Positions 1 to 11,521 of a stretch of DNA of 64,000 bases are shown here, one piece after another (within the stretch, counting starts at the first letter, position 1; the number at the start of each line of letters is the position of its first letter). The notes beneath the pieces were generated by a model. The model had not been told where the DNA came from, searched no databases, and saw nothing but the letters and a program-made list of their open reading frames with translations. This stretch comes from Magicicada septendecula (taxonomy: Eukaryota; Arthropoda; Insecta; Hemiptera; Cicadidae): contig CM068374.1 in the NCBI GenBank assembly GCA_034769895.1, positions 357,899,802 through 357,963,801 on the forward strand. The letters run 5' to 3'. Made by a program: the position numbers and the translations under genes.

Positions 1-13
1 ATTGAGGGGGTAT
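1..13 (+). other. Polypurine tract end of a gypsy element
   Basis: The first bases (attg, then a, then five G, then tat) match the end of the internal region seen before three other LTRs in this window (2295, 11509, 41553). The LTR that follows is therefore most likely the 3' LTR of an element lying to the left of the window. Confidence 0.6.
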
Positions 14-1217
14 TGTAACGTGTCAAAATTTGGGTCATTTTATTTCCTACAGTATGGGGTATTCGTCTTTTTATTTATTGCATTTTGTGTGGGATTTTAT
101 AAATTTATTGTGAAAGTTTTATTTCCCGGCGAACGTTATTTTCATTATCACAGAACACATGGCAAGTGAAACAGTGTTGGAACAAAGCAGAGACGCAGTG
201 TGCTGTTGAGTAATGCGGCCAAGAATTCGCACCACCCCGAAATTCTCAGAAATGTGCATAAGTGTAATCGCGCGCCCACGAACTGTACAATCACGCGCTC
301 GAGGGACGCGGTCAGCCCGAAAACCAAGATGGCTAGAGAACAAAATTATTCATCGTCTCATTAGCGGTCCTCAGGAAATGCTGCTAAGGACTGCCCACTT
401 TTAGTGACGTCAACCGTGCCTCACAAATATCGTCCACGATCACCACACCAAAAAACACGTGTGTTGAATGTGCCACAGCAGTGACGATTAAATAGAAGGC
501 ATTGGTGTCCGTCGTCTTGACTAAAATCATCGAGGAGAGAGGGAACATACAGACGCGGGCAGTCCATCACCGATTTCAGCCCGGGCAGGTTGCCCGGCAA
601 CCGGGTTTAAAAAAGTAACTGTTAACATCAAAACATACTAAGTGGAACTTGTTAAAAATAATCCGAGAGTGGGTAAGGACCGTTCGCCGTAACATGGAAT
701 AATAAATGGGACATAATGGAAAATTGTGCATGTTTAAAAAAGAAGTCGGGATGACGCCACGTGGCCAGCAATAGTATCAGTGTATATCAAAATGTTATAC
801 CAAAGTTTAAAAATGGGGTTTTAAAAAATAAAGGGATTAAAATTGTATGTGTGAATGAGTGTAAAAATTTGCAGGCTGGGCTCTGTCTGTATATTTTAAA
901 GTACGTAAGTAATAGTAAGTAAGCTGTAATAGTTACACAATCTTTATAACATGTGAAACCTATAAATGGAAAATTGGAAATTTTATAAATGGAAAACTTA
1001 TAAATTCAATATTTCTGATTAATAAACCAAAAAAAATAATTTCTCTTCCAAAAAATTGAGTTAGATTCTTTCAAAACCTTAGTTCGTTTTATGTACTGTC
1101 AGAGTTCGTCGAACGAAATGGGTTCGTCCCCGCTATACGATCCGGCCAGATCGAAGATTCAAGGTAAGTGGGAGTTTTAATCTGAATAAATAAAATACCG
1201 AAAAGAATAAAGTTACA
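14..1217 (+). repeat. Gypsy family G LTR (same subfamily as 56194-57380)
   Basis: The LTR starts TGTAACGTGTC and its first ~450 bases align well with the LTR at 56194-57380, sharing for example the block around cccggcgaacgttatt. Near its 3' side is a splice-donor-like aaggtaagtg (1161-1170), found at the same place in all LTRs of this family. The right edge is estimated from the distance between that donor and the LTR end in the better defined copies, so it is approximate. Only a small spurious ORF lies inside. Confidence 0.7.
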
Positions 1218-2304
1218 AATATTTGAAACAAGTGAAAGATCTGAATAGAATTTTAAAATAAAATAAAGCTGTAAAGTGTGTAAATTTTGGTCAATTTAAA
1301 GGTCAATTTTATTGTTTATGGTAAGATAATAATAACCATGTTATTTTTGAATATTCAATGTTTATTATATTATATTATGCTTGAAGGTAAAAAATTATAA
1401 CCATGTCCCATGTATTTTATGGTGTAGCTTTATGTAGCGTATATATGTCAAGGTCATTCACATGACCCAGAGAGATCAGCTGATGGTTGATGTTAGAGAC
1501 AGGACCAGTTTCTAGTACAGTAATTAATTTATACAATTGTGTTACTTTTGATGTTCAGAATATTTTGTGGATTGTATGTATTGTTAGTGTGCTAACTGAT
1601 TTAATGTTATTCATATTATATGTGTTGTAGACAAATATTAGAATAAGTGAATTTATGGTTTAAGAAGATGTTCAGTTTATTTGTTTTTTATGATTGAGTA
1701 GTAGTGAAGAAAATTGGTAGATTCATGTAAAAGATTTTTGGGATTTGGTGAAAGTAATGGTAATATAACAGTTTGATTTTGAACTTAGATTAATTTTTGA
1801 ACGAAATTTAAATGATTTGAATTTAATTAGCTGCTGTGTTTTGATTTGAAAACGTAACGTTAATTTGCAAAAGGAAATTGAAATTTAAAAGATAAAATAT
1901 TTAATGAATTTTAAATAAGGAGTTTGTTTAGAATGTAACAATGAGTATGTGTATGCACCCAGTACTTGCTAAAGGCAACCCAGTATGCATGTAAGGGGGA
2001 ACATATCGGTCGAGGATCTGGTATGGTACAAGGCCAGGTTTGAAGTTTTTGGGGTGGAATGTTAGAAGGTTAGGTGTACTATGGTGTGTATCTGTCCGAT
2101 TTTATGGTGTTGGGATCTCGAACAGAGAAGTCCAGTAATCTCGTTCAGGTGCAGCCATAGTCGTCGAGCTAGGGGGGTAGTTTACCCATGATGTGTTAAG
2201 AACTAACGGGGGGGTTGTTGGCACCATATCCTCACCGATCCTCTTAGAGGTTTAGCAATGAGAGTTCTTCTGTTTCGGCAGAAGATCTCTCATTGGGGGG
2301 GTAT
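1218..2304 (+). mobile_element. Truncated gypsy 3' untranslated region
   Basis: This is non-coding sequence. It matches the ends of the 3' UTRs at 8400-11521 (Tigger removed) and 40560-41566. Shared landmarks are an AAGGTCATTCAC block with an E-box palindrome (1449-1485), a block starting gtgtatgcacccagtacttgc (~1951), and the terminal hairpin and G-run. No protein-coding stretch is visible. It is the 3' end of a 5'-truncated family-G copy whose LTR follows at 2305. Confidence 0.75.
2256..2295 (+). other. UUCG-loop hairpin before the polypurine tract
   Basis: The arms AATGAGAG and CTCTCATT, then CTTCTG and CAGAAG, close a U-UUCG-G loop with one T/T mismatch. The G-run (2295-2301) and LTR (2305) follow at once. 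Two other copies of the hairpin (11470-11509 and 41514-41553) carry paired changes that keep the stem. Confidence 0.8.
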
Positions 2305-3473
2305 TGTAACGGGGCAAAAAAGGGGTATTATATTTTGTTGTAATTTTTATTCTATTTTATTAAATGTATATGTGCCCAACGCAGCAAGTCCCAGACCTAA
2401 AACGGTTTATTCAAACAAAGCGCAGTGGAGTGGCATAGCTGTGAGAGCGAGGTGTGACAATAGAACGCAATATTATTCCAAGAATTTCAGTGTTGTGTTA
2501 CGCACTCAAACGCGCGAACACCAGCATGCGCGCAGAAGGGACGCTAACAAGATGTCGAAGCTGTAGAAATTTCTATTGCCACGTGTTCGGATGATGGCGG
2601 AAATACAGGTAAACTACACTCACCTGCGTCACGTGACTAGTGGCATTGGGATATCGTCACCCCCAAACACACATGGACAACACCGTACTTTGTAAGTCGA
2701 TGAACATTTTGTGGCAAGCAGGCTATGCATTTTCTGGTTTTGGTAGCAGTGGAGTGGGGCATTTGGTTAACGCTCTACACAGTCGATGAAATACCTCTCC
2801 CCCGGCCGGGGTCAATACAAAAGTTTGCGAACTAAAAATCTATTCTAACATATTCACGAAGTGTTAAATTTTGAATTAACCAGTTAAATTCGAAAGGCGA
2901 AACAACATCTCAGATCGAAGTTAGTGTAGTGAAGCAAGAAACTTAAGAAATGTGATAAACGGACCAAACATTCGTACATATACGCAATACGGCACGTGGC
3001 CATCAGAGACGCCAGGGGCTAAGTAGTCGACTGCCAATTATATTATATAAATAATTTCATTTTTTTTTAGGGCCTAAAATAAATAAATAAGGGGGTTTTG
3101 TATGAATGTTGTGTGTGAGCAAACTGGGTTGCTTTCATTTAAATAATGATTAGGATAAGTTCATCATGTTGAAATAATGTTTTTGTCTTTTCCAAGAAAG
3201 GGTTAATATTTTTTGATAGTACATGCATAGAAGGAAGTGGGAAGATTAAATGTCATATTAATCGTAAATAAAATGTTATCTGCTATATGATACAATTTGT
3301 TAAACAAATCATTTCAAACACCTCATTTCATTTGCTGCATTGATCAGTTTGTTGTACGAGCGGGGTTAGTCCAACACTAGAGATAACATATAACGGCCAA
3401 CACAAAAGAATTAAAGGTAGGTGGAAGTTTAAAAAACTTTTTTACTATAGCAAATAGAAAGAGATAGTTACGA
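2305..3473 (+). repeat. Gypsy-type LTR, divergent subfamily
   Basis: It begins TGTAACGGGGC right after the polypurine tract and contains the donor-like aggtaggtgg at 3415-3424. Its body differs from the LTRs at 14, 11522 and 56194, so it belongs to another subfamily. The right end is estimated. No primer binding site follows, so the 5' part of any downstream element sharing this LTR is lost. A short imperfect repeat containing atagttac and ccgtgacc lies at 3465-3545. Confidence 0.65.
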
Positions 3474-3539
3474 TGACTCCGTGACCAAGAAAATATAGTT
3501 ACAATGGTTCCGTGACCGTAGGATGTAATAAAAAGAAGA

Positions 3540-3956
3540 GATAGTTACAGTTGCTGCATAACAATGCCAGACCCCATTCTGCCATTCAAACCCAAAATCT
3601 GATCAGATCTTTTGAATGGGAACAGATTGACCACCCACCGTACAGTCCAGACTTGGCGTCGAGCGATTTTCACTTGTTCCGCTACCTAAAGGAGTTTCTC
3701 GGCGGCAAGCGCTTCGCCACAGATGATGAGGTGAAAGAAGCAGTTAAAGACTGGTTATCCTCACAGGCGGCAGACTTCTATGACTTCGGCATACAAAAGC
3801 TTGTAGAACGTTATGACAAATGTTTAAACAAAAATGGAAACTATGTAGAAAAATAGAGAAAGATGTAAGGAATTAAATAAAAAAAGTTTTTTGAAAAAAT
3901 CTGTGATGTTTATTTTTTATAAGAAATCGGACCTTACTTTCCGAATAACCCTCGTA
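3540..3956 (+). pseudogene. mariner transposase C-terminal fragment with 3' terminal repeat
   Basis: An open stretch at 3551-3856 encodes the end of a mariner transposase. The second catalytic block reads NNARPH where mariners have DNARPH, so the Asp is lost. It is followed by HPPYSPDLASSDFHLF, which holds the third Asp of the DD34D triad, and a typical C-terminus ending in NGNYVEK. After the stop comes a mariner-type 3' terminal repeat (aatcggaccttactttccga then ataaccctcg) ending at a TA. The 5' half of the element is missing. It sits where most of gag of the next gypsy copy should be. Confidence 0.85.
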
Positions 3957-4192
3957 GTAATAACCATAGAGGCGAGATGTGGAAATGTCCGAATTGTGAA
4001 TACAAAAATTTTGCTATCCGAACAGTATGTTACAGATGCAACAAGGTGAGGGATTGTCAACGGAGCAACGTGGCCTCCACTCATGATAATCAATAGCAAC
4101 GAGGCGGAAGTAACGGCAGAGGAGGTGGAGATGCGATGAGAGGTAGAGGAGGATACAACCACGTTGTGGCAGGTACGTCTACGGGAAACTAA
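3957..4192 (+). pseudogene. Gag C-terminus: RanBP2-type zinc finger and RG-rich tail
   Basis: This is the tail of a gypsy Gag, 5' truncated at the mariner junction. Bases 3980-4039 encode W-x-C-x2-C-x3-N-x6-C-x2-C, the RanBP2/ZRANB2 zinc-finger pattern, not a CCHC knuckle. The same frame then shows one stop (TAG, ~4096) and a glycine/arginine-rich tail (GGSNGRGGG, RGRGG). It ends in GGA AAC TAA (4184-4192). The better copy at 57576 has the same finger and the same end. The role inferred for the finger and RG tail is binding genomic RNA as nucleocapsid. Confidence 0.75.
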
Positions 4193-4245
4193 CGAGACAA
4201 TGGGGAACCGGGCCCAGCCATTGTCAGCAGGTAGCAGTGGGGTCC
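4183..4245 (+). promoter_or_regulatory. Predicted -1 ribosomal frameshift signal (copy 1)
   Basis: The slippery heptamer GGGAAAC (4183-4189) is in the gag frame as G-GGA-AAC and is followed at once by TAA. After a 6-nt spacer, GACAATGG (4196-4203) pairs with CCATTGTC (4218-4225). GGGCCC in the loop (4210-4215) can pair with GGGTCC (4240-4245), giving an H-type pseudoknot. A one-base loss in the spacer relative to the copy at 59275 puts pol out of register here. Confidence 0.65.
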
Positions 4246-7200
4246 AAAAAGAATACGACTACCAGAGCAATACTATCATTACAGATATGTCCAAGGAACT
4301 GATGGAGGAAGAAGACATGGAGGCAGTAAGACAGGAGCAGGGATTAACAGAAATTAAGATCAGCATAGAAGGTAAGGAAGTTAAAACTTTAGTAGACACT
4401 GGGAACGAAGTCTCCGTAATTTCAGAGCATATATTAGATGAAATAAGCGAAAACAACAAACACATTCCTTCTTTACCAGTTGCGGGGGTTAGTATTGTAG
4501 GTGTTACTGGGGTTAGAAGTAAACGAGTAACAAAACAAGTACAAATAAACATGATAATAAATGGTGGAACATATGAAAACTCATTTTTGGTGGTACGCGG
4601 TTTAAATTTAGAAGTCATACTAGGTAACAATTTTTAATCAGGCATAGCGCGGTAATTGATTTTAAGAAGCGGATAGTAGAAGTAAGTCATGAGAGTCAAC
4701 CAATCAGGGTCAGTTTTGAGCGGGTTTCAGACGCGGTGAGAGTATCGGGACTAAGGGTGATACAAAATCGGGGTAGTGATAAAAGAATGGAAGTTAGAGT
4801 GAATGCATGTAGTGAGAGAGAGAATGATGAACGGGAAGAGCAAATTTGGGAAGCAAGGGCACAAAAGTTTTGTAGTGAGGATGGCGTGATAGGGAGTCCC
4901 CAACGGAGAGCGTTGTGGCGGGTCGTAGAGAGTTTTAAAGAGGTGTTTGCAGAGTTACCTGGAAGGGCCAGGAACTATGAGTGTGGATTAAAGGTAAGGG
5001 AACACGCACCCTATGTACAAAGAAGTTATCCGGTGCTATTTTCCAAACGAAAGGCCGTTCAAGAAGAGTTGGATAAAATGTTAGAGGGGGGTATCATAGA
5101 AAGATCAGTATCAACTTATTCAAACCCGCTAGTAGCAGTAAAACAAAAAGGACGGTAGAGTGAGACTGTGTTTAGATGCCCGTCGTATCAACCAAATAAT
5201 CATTCCTGACCGGGAGTCGCCGGAAGCGATTGACAAAATATTTCAAAAATTTAGTGGTGTAAAGTACATGACTTCCTTAGATCTGACCGCAGGGTACTGG
5301 CAAGTACCGTTAGCCGTAAACAGTCGTAAATATACAGCATTTTTATTTAATGGAAAGAACTACCAGTTTAAACGATTACCGTTCGGATTGAACACCAGCG
5401 TAGCCAGTTTTATAAAATGTTTAGATGAGATTTTACAACCCCAAAACTTAGATTTTTTGACAATTTATGTAGATGACATACTGATAGCATCATGCACGTT
5501 CACAGATCACATAGAGCATTTAGAATATGTGTTAGACAAATTGCAGAAAGGGGGTATGACTGTCAACTGGGAAAAATCTAAATGTTTACAAACCGAAATA
5601 CAGTTTTTAGGTTTCATAATAACACCAGAAGGGATAAAAGCCAACCCAGAGAAGGTAGAGTCAATTTTAAAATTCCCCGAACCTAGAAATATTAAGCAAT
5701 TACAAAGTTTTTTAGGACTATGCAATTTTTATAGGAAATTCCAGAGAAACTATGCTCAAATAACTTCGAAATTGAGTGAGGTGTTACAAAAGAGTACGCA
5801 GTGGAGATGGGGGGAAAAGAAACGAGATGTATTTAATGAGATAAAGTACCATTTTGCTAACATGATCATGACGAATCACCCTAACTTTGAACGCACATTT
5901 TACTTACAGACAGACGCCAGTAATATTGCTCTAGGTGCTGAGTTGTGCCAGAAAGATGACGAAAAGGAACACCACACCATTGCGTTCGCCAGCTGTACAT
6001 TGCTAGCTGCGGAAAGAAATTACACAACAACAGAGAAAGAATTACTTAGCATCGTCTTCGCAGTGAAGAAGTTTCGGACATATCTGCTGGGGAATTCTAC
6101 CATCATCCGGACTGACCACAAGGCATTATCTTTCCTAAACACCTTCTTGGGAACACATTAGAGGAGTGGAAGACAAAGTACCAGATACACTTTCACGGGT
6201 TGACTTTGAGGGTAATAAAACGGATAGATTTAAAAGAAATAGAGATATATAGGTTAAGTAGAGAAGATAAGCTTTTTGGGGAGGAATTGAAAGACATTAA
6301 TAGTCTGCAAAGAACAGATGTTAAATTAAATAAAATAATAACCAGTTTAGAGTCCAATTTCGATGAGTTGGGGTATAGCCAATATTTTCAGATCTATCAA
6401 GGGAGTCTATTTAAGAAAGTAGAGGGGGGAGAGCGTGATTGGAGGTTAGTTATACCGGAAGGTTTGGTAGATAAAATAGTTTGAGATTGTCATGTTCGGT
6501 ATGGACATTTCGGTGCCAGGAAGTGTGTAAATGTATTAAAAGAATCATGTTTATTCAAAAATATGGAACGGAGAGTTAGAACTTTACTCCGAGGGTGCGA
6601 TTTGTGTCAGAAGTCGAAAGTAGTTAATCATCGATTAGAGGGAGAAATGAGGTGCGTTAAAGTCGAGAAACCTTTTGATTTAGTTGCGGTGGATTTGTTT
6701 GGCCCTCTATCAAAAGGAAGGGGAGGCGTGATGTACATTTTTGTGGTCTTAGATGCATTCACAAAATTTGTAAGACTGTACAGTGTGAAAAGAGCGACTG
6801 GTAAAGTATTAAGTGAAAAGATAACCAAGGACTACATGATTAAAACCGGTAAATTTAAAATAATACTATCTGATCATGGGCCCCAATTTATTAGTGGAAT
6901 ATGGCGACAAACTTTGGGTTGGGAAGGCATTATACCCAAACACACGGCGGTATACCATCCTCAGTCGAACCAAGCTGAAAGAGTCATGTGAGAACTAGGG
7001 AGAATTTTTTGGGCGTATTGCCATGCTAAGCACAGCGAATGGCCAGCATACGTGGGGAGAATTGAAGAACGGTTAAATTGTACCACCCATGAATCAACTG
7101 GGTTCACACCATACGAGTTAGTCAAGGGAACACGCCCACCTAGGATTCTAGAACAGCTGTTCAACTATCCACCGGAGAGCAACACCCGAGGCTTGGAAGT

Positions 7201-7494
7201 AAAACTTAAACTCGCCAATGAAAATCTTTTAACCAAGGGAGAAAGAAGAAAGCGGCGACATGATGCTAAAGGCAAGTGGACAAGATATGAGGTAGGTCAG
7301 TTGGTACTAGTGAGAAGGCATGATTTATCGAGTGCACAAGATAAAGAAATAAAGAAATTCTTCTTATTGTATGAGGGACCATATGAAGTGATAGAGGTTA
7401 AAATGGACAATGCTTATGTTCTGCAAAACCAAACGACACGAGAAATAGTGGGTACACATAACGCAACAAATTTAAAGCGTTATTGGTCACGATA
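4190..7494 (+). pseudogene. pol: Ty3/gypsy Pol (protease, RT, RNase H, integrase), broken
   Basis: Domains in order: aspartic protease with LVDTGNE (~4390), reverse transcriptase with LDLTAGYWQ and YVDDILIAS (~5460-5500), RNase H (LQTDASN, ~5910), integrase HHCC zinc module (6490-6610), the catalytic core with VDLFGPL, LSDHGPQF and the HPQSNQAERV block, and a C-terminal GPY/F module (GPYEV, ~7378). Lesions: small indels near 4195, 4635 and 5150; a deletion of roughly 75 bases near 6140 at the RNase H end; stops at 6482-6484 and 6989-6991. No product of full length is possible. It is close to the Pol at 59281-62658, which served as the guide. Confidence 0.9.
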
Positions 7495-8894
7495 AATTTT
7501 AAATCAATTTTTTTTTGTTTTTAAGATATTTTGTTTGTTTGCAGAAGGGATCCTCCCCCATTTTCGGGTGGTCACGAACTTACCAATCCTGACCGTGGGT
7601 TTTGTCACTTTGGAGGCGGACCATGGTTGGCGGAACTTCCATCTGGTGGTGAAAGCGACGATGGTCCGACTTCATAAAAATTAGCAAATGATAAAATTTT
7701 TCAGTATTTTAACAAAAAATGTGTTTTATGGAGACGGGTTTGGAGGTGGACAGACAGCAGGCCTGGATGAATGAGAGAGCGAGTAAAGTCTTTTAAATTG
7801 TAACTAATGTAGTTGAAAATGATAAATGATAAGGCGATGTAATTTAGTGGTAGAGTAGGGGGACGTGAGTTCACATCTGGTGTCTGACCGTCTCCTACCC
7901 CGTCTCGATAAAACCCATTTTTGGGCGGTCACGAACTTACTAATATAAGACAATTTAAATACTGAATGAAATTTGTATGTAATGGGTGCTACAGTCCACC
8001 ATCAGGAAACAATAGTGTGTGTGGAAAAGGAGCTGGCCGTTACAAGCCAGGGGCACAGATAACGCATCTGTGCATAAGGCAAACGCTCAATCCGGTTTAT
8101 CCGGCAGGTGGTTACCTAATTGTAACTGGGAAAAAGGGGGGAATTAAGAAAAATGATGAAGTGGGAGGAGTCACTGAGCAATCAGTGAGAAGGTAACGAC
8201 CTCTGTAAACAGCGGAACATTCAATTTCACTTACTCTAAAGAGAGGGTTGGTGGTTGATTACCCAGTTCCTGTTCAGTAACAGTTACTATAACTATGATT
8301 CAATGATTAGTGATGTATTTCACTTATGATAACAAACGATTTTAAGTGCTAGGTTCAATTGTAATGATTTTAATCTACAAGAACATTTATGATTGTAACT
8401 ATATAATTTTGTGTATTTGTGTTAGCTGTATGCAGTGTGTCTAGAGAAAGGTCATTCACCTGTTAGTAAGACATCAGCTGATGACTGGTATGAACTGTAT
8501 AATGGTCAATGTAACCAATTCATATGTTCTTTTAATAATCAATGTAAGTTTAAGTTATATTTTATTTTATAATTTTCTTTCTATTGTCAGAATATACGTT
8601 TAATAAAACATTATTACATTATTATTTAATTATGAAAAAAAAATTTTTATTATTAAATTAATTAATTGAAAGAGATGATCAAATTAATTTTAATATGAAT
8701 CGTTGGTAAGGGACTTAGATCTATTTCCCTAGGTGAACAAAATTTAAATGATTTAATTTTATTTGTTTCATTTATTTTTTGATTTGAAACTGTAACGTCA
8801 AGCCAATAAAAGTTGAGAAATGCGAATGAAGTTTGTAGAGAAGCCAATATAAAATGTTTGTGAATTTTACATTAATAATTAATATGTGGAGGTA
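7495..8894 (+). mobile_element. Long structured 3' untranslated region of gypsy copy 1 (first part)
   Basis: No credible ORF and no envelope gene lies here. Visible RNA-like structures are the 15-nt-loop hairpin at 7570-7594, a weaker copy at 7926-7950, an 8-bp stem CGGACCAT/ATGGTCCG (7617-7624 with 7661-7668), and a perfect 8-bp hairpin GCACAGAT/ATCTGTGC (8053-8060 with 8066-8073). The AGGTCA/E-box block is at 8449-8490. The region is split by the Tigger at 8895 and resumes at 11146. Confidence 0.75.
7570..7594 (+). other. Repeated 15-nt-loop hairpin, copy a
   Basis: GGTCA (7570-7574) pairs with TGACC (7590-7594) around the 15-base loop CGAACTTACCAATCC. Related hairpins with the same loop length occur at 62747, 63280, 63837 and 39866. 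Their stems differ in sequence but still pair. Confidence 0.75.
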
Positions 8895-11143
8895 CAGTCG
8901 ACTCCCTCTCGTTCGGACTCCGATGGTTCGGACGCCGGATGGTCCGGACTACTTCTTGGAAATGAGTCATCAGCGCGCGCCGGGTTTCTCACGGCCGAAA
9001 ACGACAGGATTGAGCGTGTCTGTTTATTTCCGGCCTACATGTAAACAAAGATCCTCAGTTCGGCTTACGATTGTGTTTGCTCCGGATCGTCATACAGTGT
9101 ACTGTAGCTGTTTTTACTAATTACTACTGATATTGTTGTGTGTTTTAATAATTTTCAATGTGAGTTACATATGTTATTATAAGTGAGTTTATTTGTTAGG
9201 TGAAATTGTAGTTTCAGTAACTCTGATTATTTGACAGTAAAATTCTCAAAAATGAGTGAAAAACGGAAGCATAATACGGTTAAAATGCAAGACAGACTTA
9301 ATATTTTACAACGTTTAGATAAGGGTGAATCAGTGCAAAGTATTTGTACGGAGTTTAATGTAGGGAAAAGCACAGTTTATGATTGGCGGAAAAACAGAAA
9401 ATCGATCGAGGATTTTTGTATGCAAATTGAAGTCGAATCCGTCCTTTCTACTCGATCTACCTTGAAAAAACCACACCATGAACTTGTTGATGACGCATTA
9501 TGATGGTTGTGGTTCATGCAGGAACGCAGAAGAGGGACTCCTATAAATGGGCCGATTTTGAAAGAAAAAGCCGTCATTCTTCATTCAAAACTTGGGGAAA
9601 AAGGAAACTTCTCGGCAAGCGATGGGTGGCTAACGAGATGGAAAAAACGGCATGGAGTGCATTTCCTTGGAGTTTGCGGGGAGAAGCTTTCAGCAGACCA
9701 ACCGGCAGCTAATGATTTTTCTGAAAAATTGAAGCGTATCATTGAGCGTGAAAAACTAACCCCAGAACAAGTGTACAATATCGATGAGACCGGGCTTAAC
9801 TATAAACTTTTGCCTAATAAAACCTTTGCCACTCCTCAAGAAAAGTCTGCTTCGGGCTTTAAAGTAAATAAAGAAAGGATCACTGTTGCACTATGCTCAA
9901 ACGCAACTGGGACACACAAGATGCCGCTATTTGTGATTGGAAAGTCGGCCAAACCCAGAGTATTCAAAAACTTAAACATGTCTTCCCTTCCAGTGTATTA
10001 CAGGTCACAAAAGTCTGCCTGGATGGATTCTTATTTGTTTAAGGAGTGGTTCGTGGCTCAATTTGTTCCGTCTGTAAAAGAACATTTGACATCCTTGAAA
10101 TTGCCAGTAAAAGCAGTTCTTGTGCTTGATAATGCCCCTACGCATCCAGAGGAAGGTCTCGAATGTGATAGTTACAGTGACATCAAGCTTTTATATATGC
10201 CTCCAAATGTAACAAGTATCGCACAGCCCATGGACCAGGGTGTAATCGAATGCTTTAAGAGAAAATACCGGAGGAAGCTTCTTTCAGAAATTTTGGATAA
10301 GATGGATGGTAATGACAATGCAGGTCTCATCCAGACGCTCAAGACAATTAACATTAAGGACGTCATTTATATCGCTGCTAAATCGTATGATGAAATCCCA
10401 TCATCTACGTTTACCAAATCCTGGAGAAAATTGTGGCCAGATGTTGAAACTCTCGTTGAGAAGAGACAAGAAGACAACCCAAATACAATAGGGTTAAATA
10501 TTCATGCAACTGAACCTGATGACAACCACTCAATTTTAAAGGATTTACAACGGCTGCCTGATTCTGCTAGTATTAATGAGAATGACGTTGTGGAATGGAT
10601 TTCGCGAGCTGATGATGAACTGGCTAATGAAATCCTGAATGATGACGAAATCGTCGATGTAGTCCTTCGTCAAGAGGAAGAAAAAGAAGAAGACGACGGC
10701 GAAGGTGATAGTGAAGCGGGAAATGGCGTGGGAATTTTGACTCATGCAGAGGGTAGGGCAGCACTGGAACTGGCAACTACCTACGTCGAACAACAGCCTG
10801 GCGCATCAGCTGTGGATGTTATGTTTCTAAGGAAGTGGCGTGATTATGCCTTCAAGAAAACAGTTGAAGTAAAGAAGCAGAAGAAAATAACAGATTTCTT
10901 TTAATATTGCAAAGCCAAGTTTTTCATTAGTTTTAGGTTTAAGTTTATTCGTTTGGGACAATTTTATGAACCTAAAATTGTGTTCCGTACACTTGAAAAT
11001 TGTCTTAAAATGTGATTTATAAATATAGATACGCTATTACAGGTTGTAATTTACATAAGTAAAAAACCGCCGGATGGTCCGGAAATTTTTTAATCCGGAC
11101 AGGGATCCGGTCCCGAGGTGTCCGGATTAGAGGGAGTCGACTG
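8895..11143 (+). mobile_element. pogo/Tigger DNA transposon, nearly intact
   Basis: The element is 2249 bp. Inverted ends begin CAGTCGACTCCCTCT on both sides, and further GGTCCGGA-type repeats lie inside. It is flanked by TA (8893-8894 and 11144-11145), the target duplication of the Tc1/mariner/pogo superfamily. It is inserted in the 3' UTR of a gypsy copy, so it is younger than that copy. It holds one transposase gene on the same strand. Confidence 0.95.
9252..10904 (+). pseudogene. Tigger/pogo transposase with one in-frame stop
   Basis: The gene has 550 codons from ATG 9252, which fits the family. In order: an N-terminal CENP-B/psq-type helix-turn-helix (KMQDRLNILQRLDKGESV, then STVYDWRKN), a second CENP-B DNA-binding helix region (~85-160), the DDE_1 catalytic core with D178 (NIDETG), D293 (VLDNAPTH) and D328 (QPMDQG), a DD34D arrangement, and an acidic tail ending in KKITDFF. 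The only visible lesion is TGA at codon 84 (9501-9503), between two DNA-binding parts; the frame is open before and after it. A single late mutation is the simplest reading. Confidence 0.9.
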
Positions 11144-11145
11144 TA

Positions 11146-11521
11146 GTATGGAATTAAATAATGAATATGTGTACACACCCAGTACTTGCTAAAGGCAACC
11201 CAGTATGTATGTAAGGGGAGATATATTGGTTGAGGATCTGGTATGGTATAAGGATAGTTGCTGATTTATTTGGAATGTTACAAGGCTAGGGGTACTATGG
11301 TGAGTACCGGTCCGACTTTATGGTGTTGGGATCTCGCCTAGAGAAGTCCAGTAAGGTCGTGCAGATGCAGCCATAGTCGCCGAGCTAGGGGGGTAGTTTA
11401 CCCATGATGTGTTAAGAATTAAAGGGGGGTTGTTGGCGCCATATCCTCGCTGATCCTCTTAGGGTTTAGCAATGAGAGTTTTTCTGTTTCGACAGAAAAC
11501 CTCTCATTGGGGGGGGGGTAT
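11146..11521 (+). mobile_element. Gypsy copy 1 3' untranslated region (end) and polypurine tract
   Basis: Sequence resumes after the Tigger with the conserved block tgtacacacccagtacttgc and runs to the hairpin (11470-11509) and a run of ten G (11509-11518) before the LTR. It is very similar to 1940-2304 and 41205-41566. Confidence 0.8.
11470..11509 (+). other. UUCG-loop hairpin before the polypurine tract
   Basis: Same fold as at 2256: AATGAGAG/CTCTCATT and TTTCTG/CAGAAA, closed by U-UUCG-A. Compared with 41514 (C-UUCG-G) the closing pair changed on both sides, and compared with 2256 a C-G pair became T-A. Confidence 0.8.

Noticed and set aside
14..3473. LTRs at 14 and 2305 as the two LTRs of one short element
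   Set aside because: Their bodies do not match; only the first bases and the donor-like site are shared.
9501..9503. TGA in the Tigger transposase as programmed readthrough or selenocysteine
   Set aside because: No SECIS-like structure looked for successfully, and a single point mutation explains it.
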